Assembly: GCA_900318205.1 (NCBI GenBank) | Contig: ONJS01000001.1 | Location: 110,074 to 174,073, forward strand | DNA: 64,000 nt | Reading direction: 5' to 3' | DNA from: an uncultured Prevotellaceae bacterium | Lineage (GTDB): Bacteria > Bacteroidota > Bacteroidia > Bacteroidales > Muribaculaceae | Shown: piece by piece, positions 25,398 through 35,090 of the stretch | Numbering within the stretch: the stretch's first letter is position 1 | Layout of the letters: each line of letters starts with the position of its first letter | Program-made: the position numbers and the translations under genes | Notes under the pieces: generated by a model | What the model saw: the letters and a program-made list of their open reading frames with translations, nothing else | Told to the model about the DNA's origin: nothing | Databases searched by the model: none

Positions 25398-27161
25398 TTA
25401 TTTGGGCCAGGTGTTGGTTAACAGATAATTGATCAGGACTGAGACATCGTTGATTCCTAATTGTCCGTCACCGGTGGTATCGCTGTTGTGGGAGTTGAAC
25501 TCAAAACTGTCGTCTAAGTCTTGTGACAAGAGATGACCAATCAGGGTCGTGATGTCATTGACCTTGATGAGGCCGTCGTTGTTGACGTCACCACGCAGGA
25601 GAGTTCCTGGAGTTCCTGGCAAGATGAACTTGCTGCCGTCAATGAAGAACAGGCGGTTGTAATCATAGGCCATGGAAGAATCACTGCTTAAACCACGGGG
25701 AACTGTTCTTCCCCAAGAGATGGTATCGGAGGTGGCCAGTCCACTATTGCCAAACGTCAGTGTGTCGCCCTCGAGCGTGTAGTTGCAGATGTCGTCGTCC
25801 TTGGCAGGATCATAATACAAGGCCTGACCAGGTAAGGTCATGGTGCCGTCCTCGTGAATGAACAGGGCATTGATGGCCGATCCAAATCCGAAAAGATTGT
25901 ACACGAAAACGGTTGAGTCATTGACCTGGAACATATAGACGGGATTCTGGCAAGAGTATGCATCATCATTTGTCGTGCTGATACAGCCTTGGGGAAGCGT
26001 GCGGTTTATAACGCTGCCAGGATCGGAGCCCCGAGGACGACCCGGGCCGATGGGCTGACCAGGATTACGTCCCCCACCGCCAAGGGGCTCCAAAGTATAA
26101 CCTAAACGACTGATGTTGCCGAAGCTAGATTTCCCAATTATTTGCAAGCCGTCTGTGATGGTCCTTGTGACAGCGGGGGCGCCATCGTTATCGCCCTGTG
26201 GCAGCATGGATAATGAAGACCTGGTCGGGTTGCGAGGGCCAATGGGTCTATCTTTCATTCCGCCATTACCACAGGTACTTGTGCCGCCACCACCGAGGTC
26301 GCCGCTTGCCACATCATCCCAATAAACGACTTGAAACGAGGAAGAATCAAAAACAAAATGATAAGGATCGGATGAGGAAGATGGCGGAATCTCCTGCATA
26401 TCACACTCATGGATGCCGTTGGGCTGAAGCAGATAAATGTTGCTTAACACAGGTGAGACATGAGCGATAGTGTCTCTTGAATAGAGGCTGGGAGTACCAT
26501 TAGCTCCTCTTCTCTGATAAGTGATATACTCTTTCTCGGTGTAGAAAAAGCCTTGTCCATCAAACAATATTGACCCATCGTCATAGACAGTACCGACGAG
26601 ATCGGTAAAATCATCATTGAAGAAACCGTCTAATGTGTAGAAACAGACATTGATAATAGTGTCTATCCGTTGATACATGGTCGCAGATACTTTTCTAAAA
26701 ACACCCTCAGTTGTATCGCTGGACAAGAAGCAAGAGGAGAGAAAGGGATCGCCTGTTTCCTCATTGACGCCGAGAGGGAGCTGATACTTGCCGTAGAAGC
26801 CTTCGATACCGAAGTATCTGTAATTCTCGTCATCAAAGGCGCCATTCTCCCACGAGAAGACCTCGTTATTCCAGCCGAGGCTGTAAACAGTGTCGCTCAG
26901 GATAGGACTATTATTCTCGTCAATGTCCTCGAGGGCCTGGGCCTCCATGACGACGATGCGAGTGCCTAACAAATCGTCCTCAAGAGTGCGACTTGGTGCC
27001 TTTTTAGTGAGGCGGTTGTCGTTAGGGGTGAGGTTGCGTTGCCGCAAGAACTGATGCAATGACGCCGGCTTGGAGGAAGAGGCGACGTCGGGCTTGGGTG
27101 CTGCAGCCATGAGGGCTAGCGTCATGCAAGCAAACACGAAAGTTAAAAATAGATTCTTCAT
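25398..27161 (-). CDS. Secreted dockerin protein, family A
   Basis: A 587-aa exported protein of unknown main domain. It has a signal peptide (1-20). A short N-terminal motif SLHQFLRQRNLTPNDNRLTKKAPSR (about 33-58) is shared with the protein encoded at 34819-32474. A long beta-rich region carries a Gly/Pro-rich stretch near 320-390 (LGGGGRNPGQPIGPGRP). A shared YMFQVNDSTVFVYNLFG segment follows, then a C-terminal type I dockerin (GDVNNDGLIKVNDITTLI and TGDGQLGINDVSVLINYLL). Dockerins bind cohesins; none is seen in this window. Start ATG 27161 was chosen by signal peptide over ATG 27239. No catalytic motif was recognised. Confidence 0.8.
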   Translation of the reverse strand: MKNLFLTFVFACMTLALMAAAPKPDVASSSKPASLHQFLRQRNLTPNDNRLTKKAPSRTLEDDLLGTRIVVMEAQALEDIDENNSPILSDTVYSLGWNNEVFSWENGAFDDENYRYFGIEGFYGKYQLPLGVNEETGDPFLSSCFLSSDTTEGVFRKVSATMYQRIDTIINVCFYTLDGFFNDDFTDLVGTVYDDGSILFDGQGFFYTEKEYITYQRRGANGTPSLYSRDTIAHVSPVLSNIYLLQPNGIHECDMQEIPPSSSSDPYHFVFDSSSFQVVYWDDVASGDLGGGGTSTCGNGGMKDRPIGPRNPTRSSLSMLPQGDNDGAPAVTRTITDGLQIIGKSSFGNISRLGYTLEPLGGGGRNPGQPIGPGRPRGSDPGSVINRTLPQGCISTTNDDAYSCQNPVYMFQVNDSTVFVYNLFGFGSAINALFIHEDGTMTLPGQALYYDPAKDDDICNYTLEGDTLTFGNSGLATSDTISWGRTVPRGLSSDSSMAYDYNRLFFIDGSKFILPGTPGTLLRGDVNNDGLIKVNDITTLIGHLLSQDLDDSFEFNSHNSDTTGDGQLGINDVSVLINYLLTNTWPK

Positions 27162-27436
27162 TCCTTTAATTTTTAATATGTTTAGAGTTAAATAATTGAG
27201 TAATACCCATGATACTTTGTTTCCCTGAAAGAGGCACAATGCAACTTAAAGATAAAGAGAAAAAGTTGCCGACCCTCAAAGGTTTAACATAATTGCGTCA
27301 AAATTACAAACATTATCTTAATTTAGCAACAGAACGGAGTGGATTAATGTTTTTTAACAGCGGTTAAGGGTGGAGGTGGAGGTTTTTACGAGCTGGCAGC
27401 TCGTAATACATTGACAGCACGGAGGGAGCGGAAACG

Positions 27437-27515
27437 ACGGAGATAACGGGGATGACGGAGATGACGGAGATGGCGGGGATGACGGGGGATGGCGGGGATG
27501 AAGGACGGAACGGGG
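27437..27515 (+). repeat. ACGG nonamer array, longest in window
   Basis: About nine units, mostly ACGGAGATG/ACGGGGATG-like in 9-bp register with one 10-bp slip. The 504-base gap 27162-27665 otherwise holds only the ABC promoter; no gene was seen. Confidence 0.8.
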
Positions 27516-27564
27516 ATGAAGGAGGATTGATTGGGAGGGAGACTCGAATTTTAAAAGGGGTTGC

Positions 27565-27596
27565 TTTGAATATCTTGGAAATGTTGATTATATTTG
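27565..27596 (+). promoter_or_regulatory. Promoter of the ABC transporter operon
   Basis: TTTG (27565-27568), 20 bases, TATATTTG (27589-27596), 69 bases before the ATG. Confidence 0.75.
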
Positions 27597-27665
27597 TGGC
27601 GCGATTTTAGAGTCCCTCGGGTGCAGTGGAGGGTCTTGTTTTAACGGACAATCAAGGATAGAGAG

Positions 27666-30107
27666 ATGAGAGAGGTTTTCAGAAATATCTTCTATATGGC
27701 ACGGCGGTTTAAGTTGGCGAGTGCCCTCAACCTGATAGGACTGGTTGTGTCGTTCGCCGCTTTTTACCTGCTGATGACGCAGATTATCTACCAGACGACC
27801 TATAACCATGGCATCAAGGACTACGACAGGCTTTACCGCCTGGAGAGCGACTTTGTATATAACGAGAGCGAGTACAGTGACGTTGTGTGCCGTCCGTTTG
27901 CCGATGCACTGCAGCGGTTTCCAGATATTGTTGAGAGCTACTCGCTGACGCATGGCGGCAGCTCAAACGAGAGTTCCTACACCAGCCATTTTAAAAAAGA
28001 AGGAGTCACAACGGACTATGCCTTTCCTGTCACCCCAGGCAACAACAAGGCAGTGAGCACTTTCTCGCCTAAAGTGCTTGACGGCGAGATTGAATGGAGC
28101 AATGAGAAGCAAGATGGTTTTATCATTCCTGCGCGAATAGCCACAGCATATTTCGGCACCGTAAAGGCAGCAGGTAAAAAGATGACACTTGTTGATGACG
28201 ATTATGTTGATACTTTCAGAATAGTTGGTGTGTTTGAGGATTTTCCCGATAATAGTGAACTGTATAACCGCATCTATTATAACATCTACAATTATGACAC
28301 GCTCAACCTGGGTGCCAGCTACAAATGTATTGTCAAGTTCAAGAGCGTTCCCAAGGACATCAAAGCGTTTGCAGCAGCTTACAAGGACACGATCGTTGCC
28401 CACCTGAGTCAAGGACTGAAAGAGAAAGGACTTGAAGACAAGTTAGAGACTACTCTCCAAGAGGTCAATCAGACGAAATTCAAATTCGTCCCCTTGAAAG
28501 ACAGTTACTTTGAGAGCACATCTTTCACTTCATCGGGCAGGAAAGGCTTCAGAAGCCTAAAAGACATTATGATCCTGGCATGCCTGATTGTCATCCTGAT
28601 TGCCGCCATCAATTTCCTGAATTTCACACTTGCCGAGAGCCCGATACGCGTGCGTAGCTTGAACACCCGCCTGGTACTGGGCGCTTCACGCCGCTCGTTG
28701 AGACGCATCATGGTAGTTGAAGGTGTTGTCATCTCGCTCTTCGCTTGTCTGATAGCTATATTGCTGTGCGGCTTGCTGCAAATGCTGCCCGTGTCCCAAA
28801 AGCTTGCCGATGGAGGACTCTCGCTGCTGGGCCACTGGCCCCTGGTGGTGCTGATGCTGATCATTGCCATCATTATCGGTATTGTAGCATGCTATTATCC
28901 CAGTGTCCATGCCACGTCGTTCCCGATTGCTATGGTGCTGAAAAGCAGTTTCGGGCTGACACCACGCGGTCAAAAACTGCGCCGCTTGCTGACCTGTTTC
29001 CAGTTGTTCATCTCAATGCTGATGTTCATCTACGTGGGCATCCTGTTCATGCAGATCCGCTATATCACCAAGTCGGAATACGGTTATGACAAGGACAAGG
29101 TTATTGCCACCGAATTGACTCCCATAGATTACAGCTACTCGGACAACGATACGCTGTACGACTTATTGAAGCAGGAAGTGCCCGGAGTCGCCGATGTTGC
29201 CTTCTCGGACAACCTGATGGGAAAAACCGACGGTCATGGCACTGTGTGGACACGTTCGGAAGCCGACAGCAGCGCATTCAAATACACCCTCATGCACTGC
29301 AGCCATAACCTGCCAACGGCTATGGGAATCCGCATTGTTGAGGGCCGTAACTTTACAGCCGAAGACACCGCCGCCATCATCATTAATGAAGCGACACAAA
29401 AGCGTTTTGGCTGGATCAAACTTGGTAGCGTCATTTCTACGGGAGTCAGTGATGAGGAGCCCGACAGCGCAGTAGTTGTGGGCATCTGTGATGACATCCG
29501 TTACGGCACGACCCGCATCGACAGACACCAGCCATTCTTCTTGGTTTATAAAGAGGGATATCCGTACAATGGCAATATGATTGTGCGCCTTCAGGACGAT
29601 GCCAACCGTGATTCCGTCAAAGTTCATATTGACAACCTGCTCAAAGCCCGCTATGGTAATAAGATCAAACCGTCGAAGTTCTTCAATCAAGTATTAACTG
29701 AAACTTATAGCAGCGAATTCCGTTATATGAACCTGATGGTGATGATCTGCATCATCTGCCTGATTATCACGCTGATTGGAATTTTCTGCCTGACGATGTT
29801 TGAGACCGAGTACCGCCGCAAGGAACTCGGCATCCGCAAGGCGATGGGTGCAACGACACGCGAGATTGTGGATATGCTGTGCCGGCGCTATGCGCTGTAT
29901 ATCCTCATCAGTTTTGCCATTGCGGCTCCTGTGGCATGGTTGCTCGGTGAGTTGACGCTGAGACATTTTCCGCAGCACACGACTAACTTCTGGTGGCTGT
30001 TCCCGCTGGCGCTGGTGCTGGTGGGCGGACTTATGCTCGGGACGATGTTAATCAAGAGCTGGCGCTCGGCGCGAGAGAATCCGTCCAATAGTATTAGGAG
30101 TGAATAG
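27666..30107 (+). CDS. ABC transporter permease, MacB/FtsX type with two FtsX domains
   Basis: An 813-aa membrane protein with about eight helices. There is one near the N-terminus (19-42) and a large periplasmic MacB-like domain (about 43-285). A first FtsX bundle (about 298-425), a further helix near 440-465 and a second periplasmic domain follow. A C-terminal FtsX bundle (about 680-800) contains RRKELGIRKAMGATTREIV. This is the common Bacteroidetes duplicated permease that works with a MacB/LolD-like ATPase to move peptides, drugs or lipoproteins out of the inner membrane. The ATPase gene follows after 70 bases occupied by a TTAG array. The TAG stop codon lies within the first array unit. 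Confidence 0.92.
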   Translation: MREVFRNIFYMARRFKLASALNLIGLVVSFAAFYLLMTQIIYQTTYNHGIKDYDRLYRLESDFVYNESEYSDVVCRPFADALQRFPDIVESYSLTHGGSSNESSYTSHFKKEGVTTDYAFPVTPGNNKAVSTFSPKVLDGEIEWSNEKQDGFIIPARIATAYFGTVKAAGKKMTLVDDDYVDTFRIVGVFEDFPDNSELYNRIYYNIYNYDTLNLGASYKCIVKFKSVPKDIKAFAAAYKDTIVAHLSQGLKEKGLEDKLETTLQEVNQTKFKFVPLKDSYFESTSFTSSGRKGFRSLKDIMILACLIVILIAAINFLNFTLAESPIRVRSLNTRLVLGASRRSLRRIMVVEGVVISLFACLIAILLCGLLQMLPVSQKLADGGLSLLGHWPLVVLMLIIAIIIGIVACYYPSVHATSFPIAMVLKSSFGLTPRGQKLRRLLTCFQLFISMLMFIYVGILFMQIRYITKSEYGYDKDKVIATELTPIDYSYSDNDTLYDLLKQEVPGVADVAFSDNLMGKTDGHGTVWTRSEADSSAFKYTLMHCSHNLPTAMGIRIVEGRNFTAEDTAAIIINEATQKRFGWIKLGSVISTGVSDEEPDSAVVVGICDDIRYGTTRIDRHQPFFLVYKEGYPYNGNMIVRLQDDANRDSVKVHIDNLLKARYGNKIKPSKFFNQVLTETYSSEFRYMNLMVMICIICLIITLIGIFCLTMFETEYRRKELGIRKAMGATTREIVDMLCRRYALYILISFAIAAPVAWLLGELTLRHFPQHTTNFWWLFPLALVLVGGLMLGTMLIKSWRSARENPSNSIRSE

Positions 30108-30152
30108 GCGTTAGACTTTAGACTTTAGACTTTAGGCGTTAGGCGTTAGGTT
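30104..30152 (+). repeat. TTAG heptad array after the permease gene
   Basis: Seven in-register 7-bp units: ATAGGCG (holding the TAG stop), TTAGACT three times, TTAGGCG twice, TTAGGTT. Confidence 0.88.
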
Positions 30153-30177
30153 TTTAGGAGGTTAGAAATTAAAAGAG

Positions 30178-30858
30178 ATGATTATGATAGAACTCAGTAA
30201 TATTAAGAGAGTGTACAGCTATGCCGATATCAATTCTGTTGCGCTGGGGAGCATCAACATGAAGATTGAGCGGGGCGAGTTTGTTGCCATTATGGGTCCG
30301 TCGGGCTGCGGCAAGACGACGTTGCTCAATATCATGGGACTGCTCGACAATCCCACCGAGGGGAGCTACCTGCTGAATGGTGTGGAAGTCGCCAACATGA
30401 AAGAGAGCGAGCGCACTGCACTGCGAAAAGGCAAAATCGGCTTTGTGTTCCAGAGTTTTAACCTGATTGATGAGCTGAACGTTGAGCAGAACGTGGAATT
30501 GCCGTTGAAGTACATGGGGGTGCGAGCCGATAAACGCCACGCCAAGGTGGTGGAGGTGCTGCGGCGGGTGAACATGTCCCACCGCATGAACCATTTCCCG
30601 AACCAGCTGTCGGGCGGCCAGCAGCAGCGCGTCGCCATCGCGAGGGCTGTGGTCTGCGACCCGGACCTGATTCTTGCCGATGAGCCGACGGGTAATCTGG
30701 ACACGAAGAACGGCAAGGAAGTGATGGAATTGCTGGCAGAACTGAACGATGAGGGCACGACCATCGTGATGGTGACACACTCGCAACGTGACGCTTCCTA
30801 CGCACAACGGGTGATCAACATGCTCGACGGCTTCCTCGTGGAGAAGAATGAGATGTAG
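30178..30858 (+). CDS. ABC transporter ATP-binding protein (MacB/LolD type)
   Basis: A 226-aa ATPase with all ABC motifs: Walker [11 protein letters not shown]-loop VFQSFNLI, signature LSGGQQQR, Walker [10 protein letters not shown] and the H-loop VTHS. The protein lacks membrane segments and pairs with the permease encoded upstream. ATG at 30178 and 30184 are both possible. It is the last gene before a convergent rlmD; the TAG stop lies in the first unit of a TTAG heptad array. Confidence 0.95.
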   Translation: MIMIELSNIKRVYSYADINSVALGSINMKIERGEFVAIMGPSGCGKTTLLNIMGLLDNPTEGSYLLNGVEVANMKESERTALRKGKIGFVFQSFNLIDELNVEQNVELPLKYMGVRADKRHAKVVEVLRRVNMSHRMNHFPNQLSGGQQQRVAIARAVVCDPDLILADEPTGNLDTKNGKEVMELLAELNDEGTTIVMVTHSQRDASYAQRVINMLDGFLVEKNEM

Positions 30859-30887
30859 GTTAGGCGTTAGGCTTTAGGTTTTAGGGG
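30853..30887 (+). repeat. TTAG heptad array after the ATPase gene
   Basis: TGTAGGT (holding the TAG stop), TTAGGCG, TTAGGCT, TTAGGTT, TTAGGGG, in exact 7-bp register. Confidence 0.85.
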
Positions 30888-30892
30888 GCTAT

Positions 30893-32299
30893 TTATTTTA
30901 ATTCCAGGAGGGTGACGTTCTCGACGTGGTGGGTGTGTGGGAACATGTCCACAGGCTGGATTTCCAAAACACGGTATTTCTCGTCGAGCATGGCGATGTC
31001 ACGGGCCTGGGTGGCAGGATTGCAACTGACATAGACAAGTCGCTGGGGCTCAGCGTTGAGGATGACCTTGACGACGTCCTCGTGCATACCGGCACGGGGC
31101 GGGTCGATGATCATGACCTCAGGACGGCCGTGCTCGGCAATGAAGGCGTCGGTGAGGACGTCTTTCATGTCTCCGGCATAGAAGAGGGTGTTGTCGATGT
31201 TGTTGACGCGGGAGTTGAGTTTGGCGTCCTCGATGGCCTCGGGGACATACTCGATGCCGATGACCTGACGTGCCTGGCGAGCGACGAAGTTGGCAATGGT
31301 GCCCGTGCCGGTGTAGAGGTCATAGACGAGTTCATCGCCCGTGAGGCCGGCCATGCGCCGTGCGACCTTGTAAAGCTCATAGGCCTGGCGGGAATTGGTC
31401 TGGTAGAAGGACTTGGGGCCTACACGGAAACGCAGGCCTTCCATTTCTTCCTCGATGTAGTCGCGTCCGCTGAAGGTGATGAACTCCTGGTCGGCGAGTG
31501 AGTCGTTGACCTTGAGGTTGACGACGTAAAGGAGCGAGGTAATCTGCGGGAAACGGTCACGCACGGCAGTCATCACATCGTCGATGGCAGCCTGGTTGTC
31601 CTGACCGAAGACGATGACCTCCATCACCTCGCCAGTGCTGGCGGTGCGGGTCATGGTCATGCGGATGAATCCCTGCTGACCACGGATGTCGTAGAACGAG
31701 TAACCGCGCTCGACACAAAGCCCACGGATGAACAAGCGCATCTCGTTGCTGATGTCGTCCTGGAGCCAGCATCGCTTGATGTCGAGCACCTTGTCGAAGG
31801 CGCCGGGGATGTGGAAGCCGGCGGCATTGCGGTCGGGGAAGTCTACCCCACTGTCGAGCTGCTCACGGGTGAGCCAGCACTTGTTGGAGAAAGTGAATTC
31901 CAGCTTGTTGCGATAATGGGTCGTCACCGCCGAGCCCAGGATGGGGTTGATGGCGGGGATGGGGACCTTGGCGATGCGCTCCATGGCGTCCACGACCTGC
32001 TGCTGTTTGCACTGCAGCTGGTATTCGTAGGGCAGATGCTGCCACTTGCAGCCGCCACACAGGCCGAAGTGCTCACACATGGGCTCCACACGCAGGGGAC
32101 TGGGCTTGACCATGCGGTCGATGTGTCCCTCGGCAAAGCTGTGCTTCTTGCGGTCGATCTTCAGGTCGATGACGTCGCCAGGCGCACCAAAGGGGACAAA
32201 CACTACAAGGTCGTTCCAGCGGCCAAGGCTCTTGCCCTCGGCTGCCACGCCCGTTATCTCAAAATTCTCAATTACCGGAATATCTTTTTTCTTTCTCAT
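30893..32299 (-). CDS. rlmD: 23S rRNA (uracil-C5)-methyltransferase, RlmD/RumA family
   Basis: A 468-aa SAM-dependent RNA methyltransferase. An N-terminal TRAM domain (about 5-60) precedes the Fe-S cluster cysteines CEHFGLCGGCKW. The methyltransferase fold has the SAM motif YDLYTGTGTIANFVA, then MIIDPPRAGM. The catalytic cysteine is in VYVSCNPATQARD, and the C-terminal Glu in HHVENVTLLE acts as base in the family. RlmD modifies U1939 in E. coli 23S rRNA; Bacteroidetes homologues may also cover the RlmC site. Start ATG 32299 follows the promoter; an earlier ATG at 32341 precedes it and was rejected. Confidence 0.93.
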   Translation of the reverse strand: MRKKKDIPVIENFEITGVAAEGKSLGRWNDLVVFVPFGAPGDVIDLKIDRKKHSFAEGHIDRMVKPSPLRVEPMCEHFGLCGGCKWQHLPYEYQLQCKQQQVVDAMERIAKVPIPAINPILGSAVTTHYRNKLEFTFSNKCWLTREQLDSGVDFPDRNAAGFHIPGAFDKVLDIKRCWLQDDISNEMRLFIRGLCVERGYSFYDIRGQQGFIRMTMTRTASTGEVMEVIVFGQDNQAAIDDVMTAVRDRFPQITSLLYVVNLKVNDSLADQEFITFSGRDYIEEEMEGLRFRVGPKSFYQTNSRQAYELYKVARRMAGLTGDELVYDLYTGTGTIANFVARQARQVIGIEYVPEAIEDAKLNSRVNNIDNTLFYAGDMKDVLTDAFIAEHGRPEVMIIDPPRAGMHEDVVKVILNAEPQRLVYVSCNPATQARDIAMLDEKYRVLEIQPVDMFPHTHHVENVTLLELK

Positions 32300-32307
32300 C
32301 GTGGGTG

Positions 32308-32338
32308 CAAAGGTAGTAAAACCCGCGAAAACACACAA
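32308..32338 (-). promoter_or_regulatory. Promoter of rlmD
   Basis: TTG (32338-32336), 20 bases, TACCTTTG (32315-32308), 8 bases ahead of the ATG, implying a nearly leaderless message. Confidence 0.75.
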
Positions 32339-32396
32339 CACCTATTGATGAGGAAAACTATCAGCGTCATTAAGTTTCCTCTTCACCTTGCCAGTG

Positions 32397-32431
32397 GCCG
32401 CGACTGGAGTCGCGGCATAGAGGGACCCTGA
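32397..32431 (+). repeat. Intergenic palindrome P5
   Basis: GCCGCGACTGGAGTCGCGGC with tail ATAGAGGGACCCTGA. Relative to P1 one base pair in the stem is changed on both sides (T-A to C-G), and the loop is TGGA. Confidence 0.85.
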
Positions 32432-32473
32432 CGAAACGGGGGGATCTCTACACTCAAGTGGGAGCCGATATGA

Positions 32474-34819
32474 TTACCAGGAGCCGGAGAGGAGGTAACT
32501 GATGAGGACAGAAACGTCGTTGATCTTGATCTCACCATCGTGGTTGCAGTCGGCAGCAGTGAGGTTGATTCCCGTGGTGTCGCCGTTAAGCAGGTAGCTG
32601 ATGAGGGCAGAGACGTCGTTGATCTTTACTTGTCCATCGCCGTTCACGTCACCTGTCTGGATGTCGGCGAGGGTGGTAAAGGTTACGGGCTGGGTCCATG
32701 CACTAATTGCATCATCACCGAAGGCCTGCACCTGGACCTCGTAGGGAGTCATGGGCATCAAGTCAGTGATGGCGCAGTTGGTTGTGCTGAGGTCGGAGAT
32801 ATAAGTCCATTCGGGTAGCGGGCAATCAGCTAAAATGATATCATCGATACAAACAAAGGATTGGCCAAGACTGTTATAGTGGCGGAAAGCGATGTGCCCT
32901 TTCAAGCCAGTAAAAGCTAACAGGTCGAAGGTGTATTCGACCTTATCAGATGTCATGAGAATATCGTCCATGGCAAGAGGTGTAAAATCGTCAAGAGTTT
33001 CAGGGTCATCAATGCAAACGTATGGCATCAGTTTATCAGGATAAGAGTCATTTCCCCAAACTGTGAACCGTAGTTTCCCCTGCAGGTTCACAAGGGGCGA
33101 AATCAACCAGTTGTCAGGATCAAGACCAAATCCTGTCTCTTGATCCCACGATTCAGACATGAAGCAATGATCTTCACCATCAACCGGATTGATAGACCAT
33201 GTCAAACTATCACCGTCCTCATCCAAAATGATCCAATCCTGATTTATTTCAGCAAAGACATCGTCATAGTCACCATTCAAGTCACAATTAAAATCAAGAA
33301 GAGAGGTATCCAGACAACGCCTGTAGCGTAGTTTCCATGACGTATTGAGAGAATCTTGCCAAGCCACTTCGGCAGTCTTGGCTGAGGGGGTCACGGTCAG
33401 GTTCTCAGGAGCTGGCGACAGTTCTACTACACTCAAAACAGTGCCTATTTCTATCTTATTATTGTGGTATTTCCTTTGGATACTATAACGGTCCTCGGTG
33501 CTAGTTTCGTAGCAGAAGTAAGCATTTCCCCACGTGATGCTGTTCTGAGAGAATGTGCCCTTGTTGCCCCATAATAAGGTATCGGCCTCGGCATGGAATC
33601 CCGAGCAGTTATAGAGCACCCTGCCATAGTTGTCAATACCCATCGGTTGAGCAGGGATCAAGACAGTGCTATCGGGGTAGATATTCATGTAATTCCAGCA
33701 GTAATCCTTATTAAACAGGTTATAAACCATGTAAGTTGTGTCATCGAACTGATACATATAAATTGGTACGGCATGATCATGAATTACCGGATTAAGATCA
33801 GCCCTGAGATTGGAAGATTCATTGCGTACCACTTGAGCATCGTTATTATCTTGATTGGCAAGCTTGTTTCCTCCCGCCGGAGTAAAATCACGCGGAGTAA
33901 CGGGCTTAGTTGTACCTGTATTACTAATGCTGACAGGTCGAGGCTTTATAGGCTTGGGCACTGAGCCACCACTGCCCATAGGAGAAATACTATAACCAGT
34001 AGAGAGTACCACAAGTTCATTTAAGAATACTTCGTAAGCATTTGTTTCGTAAAAATGGGTTGCATTGGGGTTATACAGCATGAGGTTTTTGAAAATCGGA
34101 GAGAGACCCCATGAAAAAGATGAAGATGGGCTACCATCAGAATTCAGATCTCTTTTTTCCACTAAGAAGCCGAAATCATCGGTAAACTCAATGGAGCCAT
34201 CGGCATGTATTACGCCCTGAATATCATGATAGTCATTACCGCCTTCCAGCCAAGAGAGCGGCATGGCATATATGGTCCATACGTATTGTTGCGGGACCCA
34301 GTCTTTAGTATCAACATAATCAGTAGTAATCAACTGAGCCAATGCTACGCCAGCCGAAATCGACACGACACCAGATGAAGCATCAACATTTATGGGGATT
34401 TGATAATCACCATACAGATCCTGGAGGAACCAACCGCTCGTTTCTCCATATTGATAAGTAAGGTGGCATTTCTTACCAATCATGGCGATGGTAGAGTCAA
34501 TGACGGTGGCGGTAGCTGTGCTCTCGTTCCAGTCAAAGTCATAGACGTCGACCGAGGCGAATTTATCACCCGAATGAACTGTCAATAGGCGAGACGGGGC
34601 GGCGCTGGTGAGTTTGTTGTCATCGAGGGTGAGGTTGCGCTGCTTCAAGACCTGCTGGAGTGACAGGGAATTGCGCTCGCCTGCTGCCGTTGAGGGTTGG
34701 AGTTTATGGTCCTTGGTCATCTGGACCTGCTTGAGTTGGGTACGGGTCAGACGCGGTGTTGCCGCCAGGATAGAGAGCGTCATGCAGGCGCCAATGAGGG
34801 TTATAATGAATCGTCTCAT
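32474..34819 (-). CDS. Secreted dockerin protein, family A, with adhesin-like and FN3 domains
   Basis: A 781-aa exported protein. Signal peptide (1-19) is followed by the motif SLQQVLKQRNLTLDDNKLTSAAPSR (about 52-76), shared with the gene at 27161-25398. The shared YMYQFDDTTYMVYNLFN segment lies in the middle. A cleaved-adhesin/choice-of-anchor J-like domain follows (about 520-670; DNWLISPLVNLQGKLRFTVWG, FRHYNSLGQSFVCIDDI). Next come an FN3-like segment (MTPYEVQVQAF) and a C-terminal dockerin duplicate (GDVNGDGQVKINDVSALI, DCNHDGEIKINDVSVLI). It probably binds host or plant glycoprotein or polysaccharide at the surface, but no enzyme motif is visible. Confidence 0.82.
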   Translation of the reverse strand: MRRFIITLIGACMTLSILAATPRLTRTQLKQVQMTKDHKLQPSTAAGERNSLSLQQVLKQRNLTLDDNKLTSAAPSRLLTVHSGDKFASVDVYDFDWNESTATATVIDSTIAMIGKKCHLTYQYGETSGWFLQDLYGDYQIPINVDASSGVVSISAGVALAQLITTDYVDTKDWVPQQYVWTIYAMPLSWLEGGNDYHDIQGVIHADGSIEFTDDFGFLVEKRDLNSDGSPSSSFSWGLSPIFKNLMLYNPNATHFYETNAYEVFLNELVVLSTGYSISPMGSGGSVPKPIKPRPVSISNTGTTKPVTPRDFTPAGGNKLANQDNNDAQVVRNESSNLRADLNPVIHDHAVPIYMYQFDDTTYMVYNLFNKDYCWNYMNIYPDSTVLIPAQPMGIDNYGRVLYNCSGFHAEADTLLWGNKGTFSQNSITWGNAYFCYETSTEDRYSIQRKYHNNKIEIGTVLSVVELSPAPENLTVTPSAKTAEVAWQDSLNTSWKLRYRRCLDTSLLDFNCDLNGDYDDVFAEINQDWIILDEDGDSLTWSINPVDGEDHCFMSESWDQETGFGLDPDNWLISPLVNLQGKLRFTVWGNDSYPDKLMPYVCIDDPETLDDFTPLAMDDILMTSDKVEYTFDLLAFTGLKGHIAFRHYNSLGQSFVCIDDIILADCPLPEWTYISDLSTTNCAITDLMPMTPYEVQVQAFGDDAISAWTQPVTFTTLADIQTGDVNGDGQVKINDVSALISYLLNGDTTGINLTAADCNHDGEIKINDVSVLISYLLSGSW

Positions 34820-34885
34820 GATGAGGATATGGTTTTATTATAGGATATTGCTAAAATGCTGCTTGTGCTGCTTGGAAAGCACCTA

Positions 34886-34916
34886 CAAAATAACTTTGTT
34901 TTCCACTCCATATCAA
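34886..34916 (-). promoter_or_regulatory. Promoter of the family A dockerin gene
   Basis: TTG (34916-34914), 20 bases, TTATTTTG (34893-34886), then GTAGGT as at the dockerin-SUMF1 promoter. The -7 box deviates by one base. Confidence 0.6.
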
Positions 34917-35009
34917 GAGGAAAAGTTACTGTTAACATAATTTAACGGGCGATTTGGAGAAAAGTGTCAAAAAATTAGACAGTTAACGGGCGGGAGGATG
35001 ACGCGGAGG

Positions 35010-35045
35010 GGACGCGACAGGAGTCGCGGCATAGAGGGACACTGA
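35010..35045 (+). repeat. Intergenic palindrome P6
   Basis: Core CGCGACAGGAGTCGCG (35013-35028) with tail GCATAGAGGGACACTGA. An inverted half copy (GCGGCTCCCGTCACGGG) follows about 35 bases later. It lies between two minus-strand genes. Confidence 0.8.
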
Positions 35046-35090
35046 CGGAACGTGGAGGGACGCGGCTCCCGTCACGGGATGGAGAGGGGG

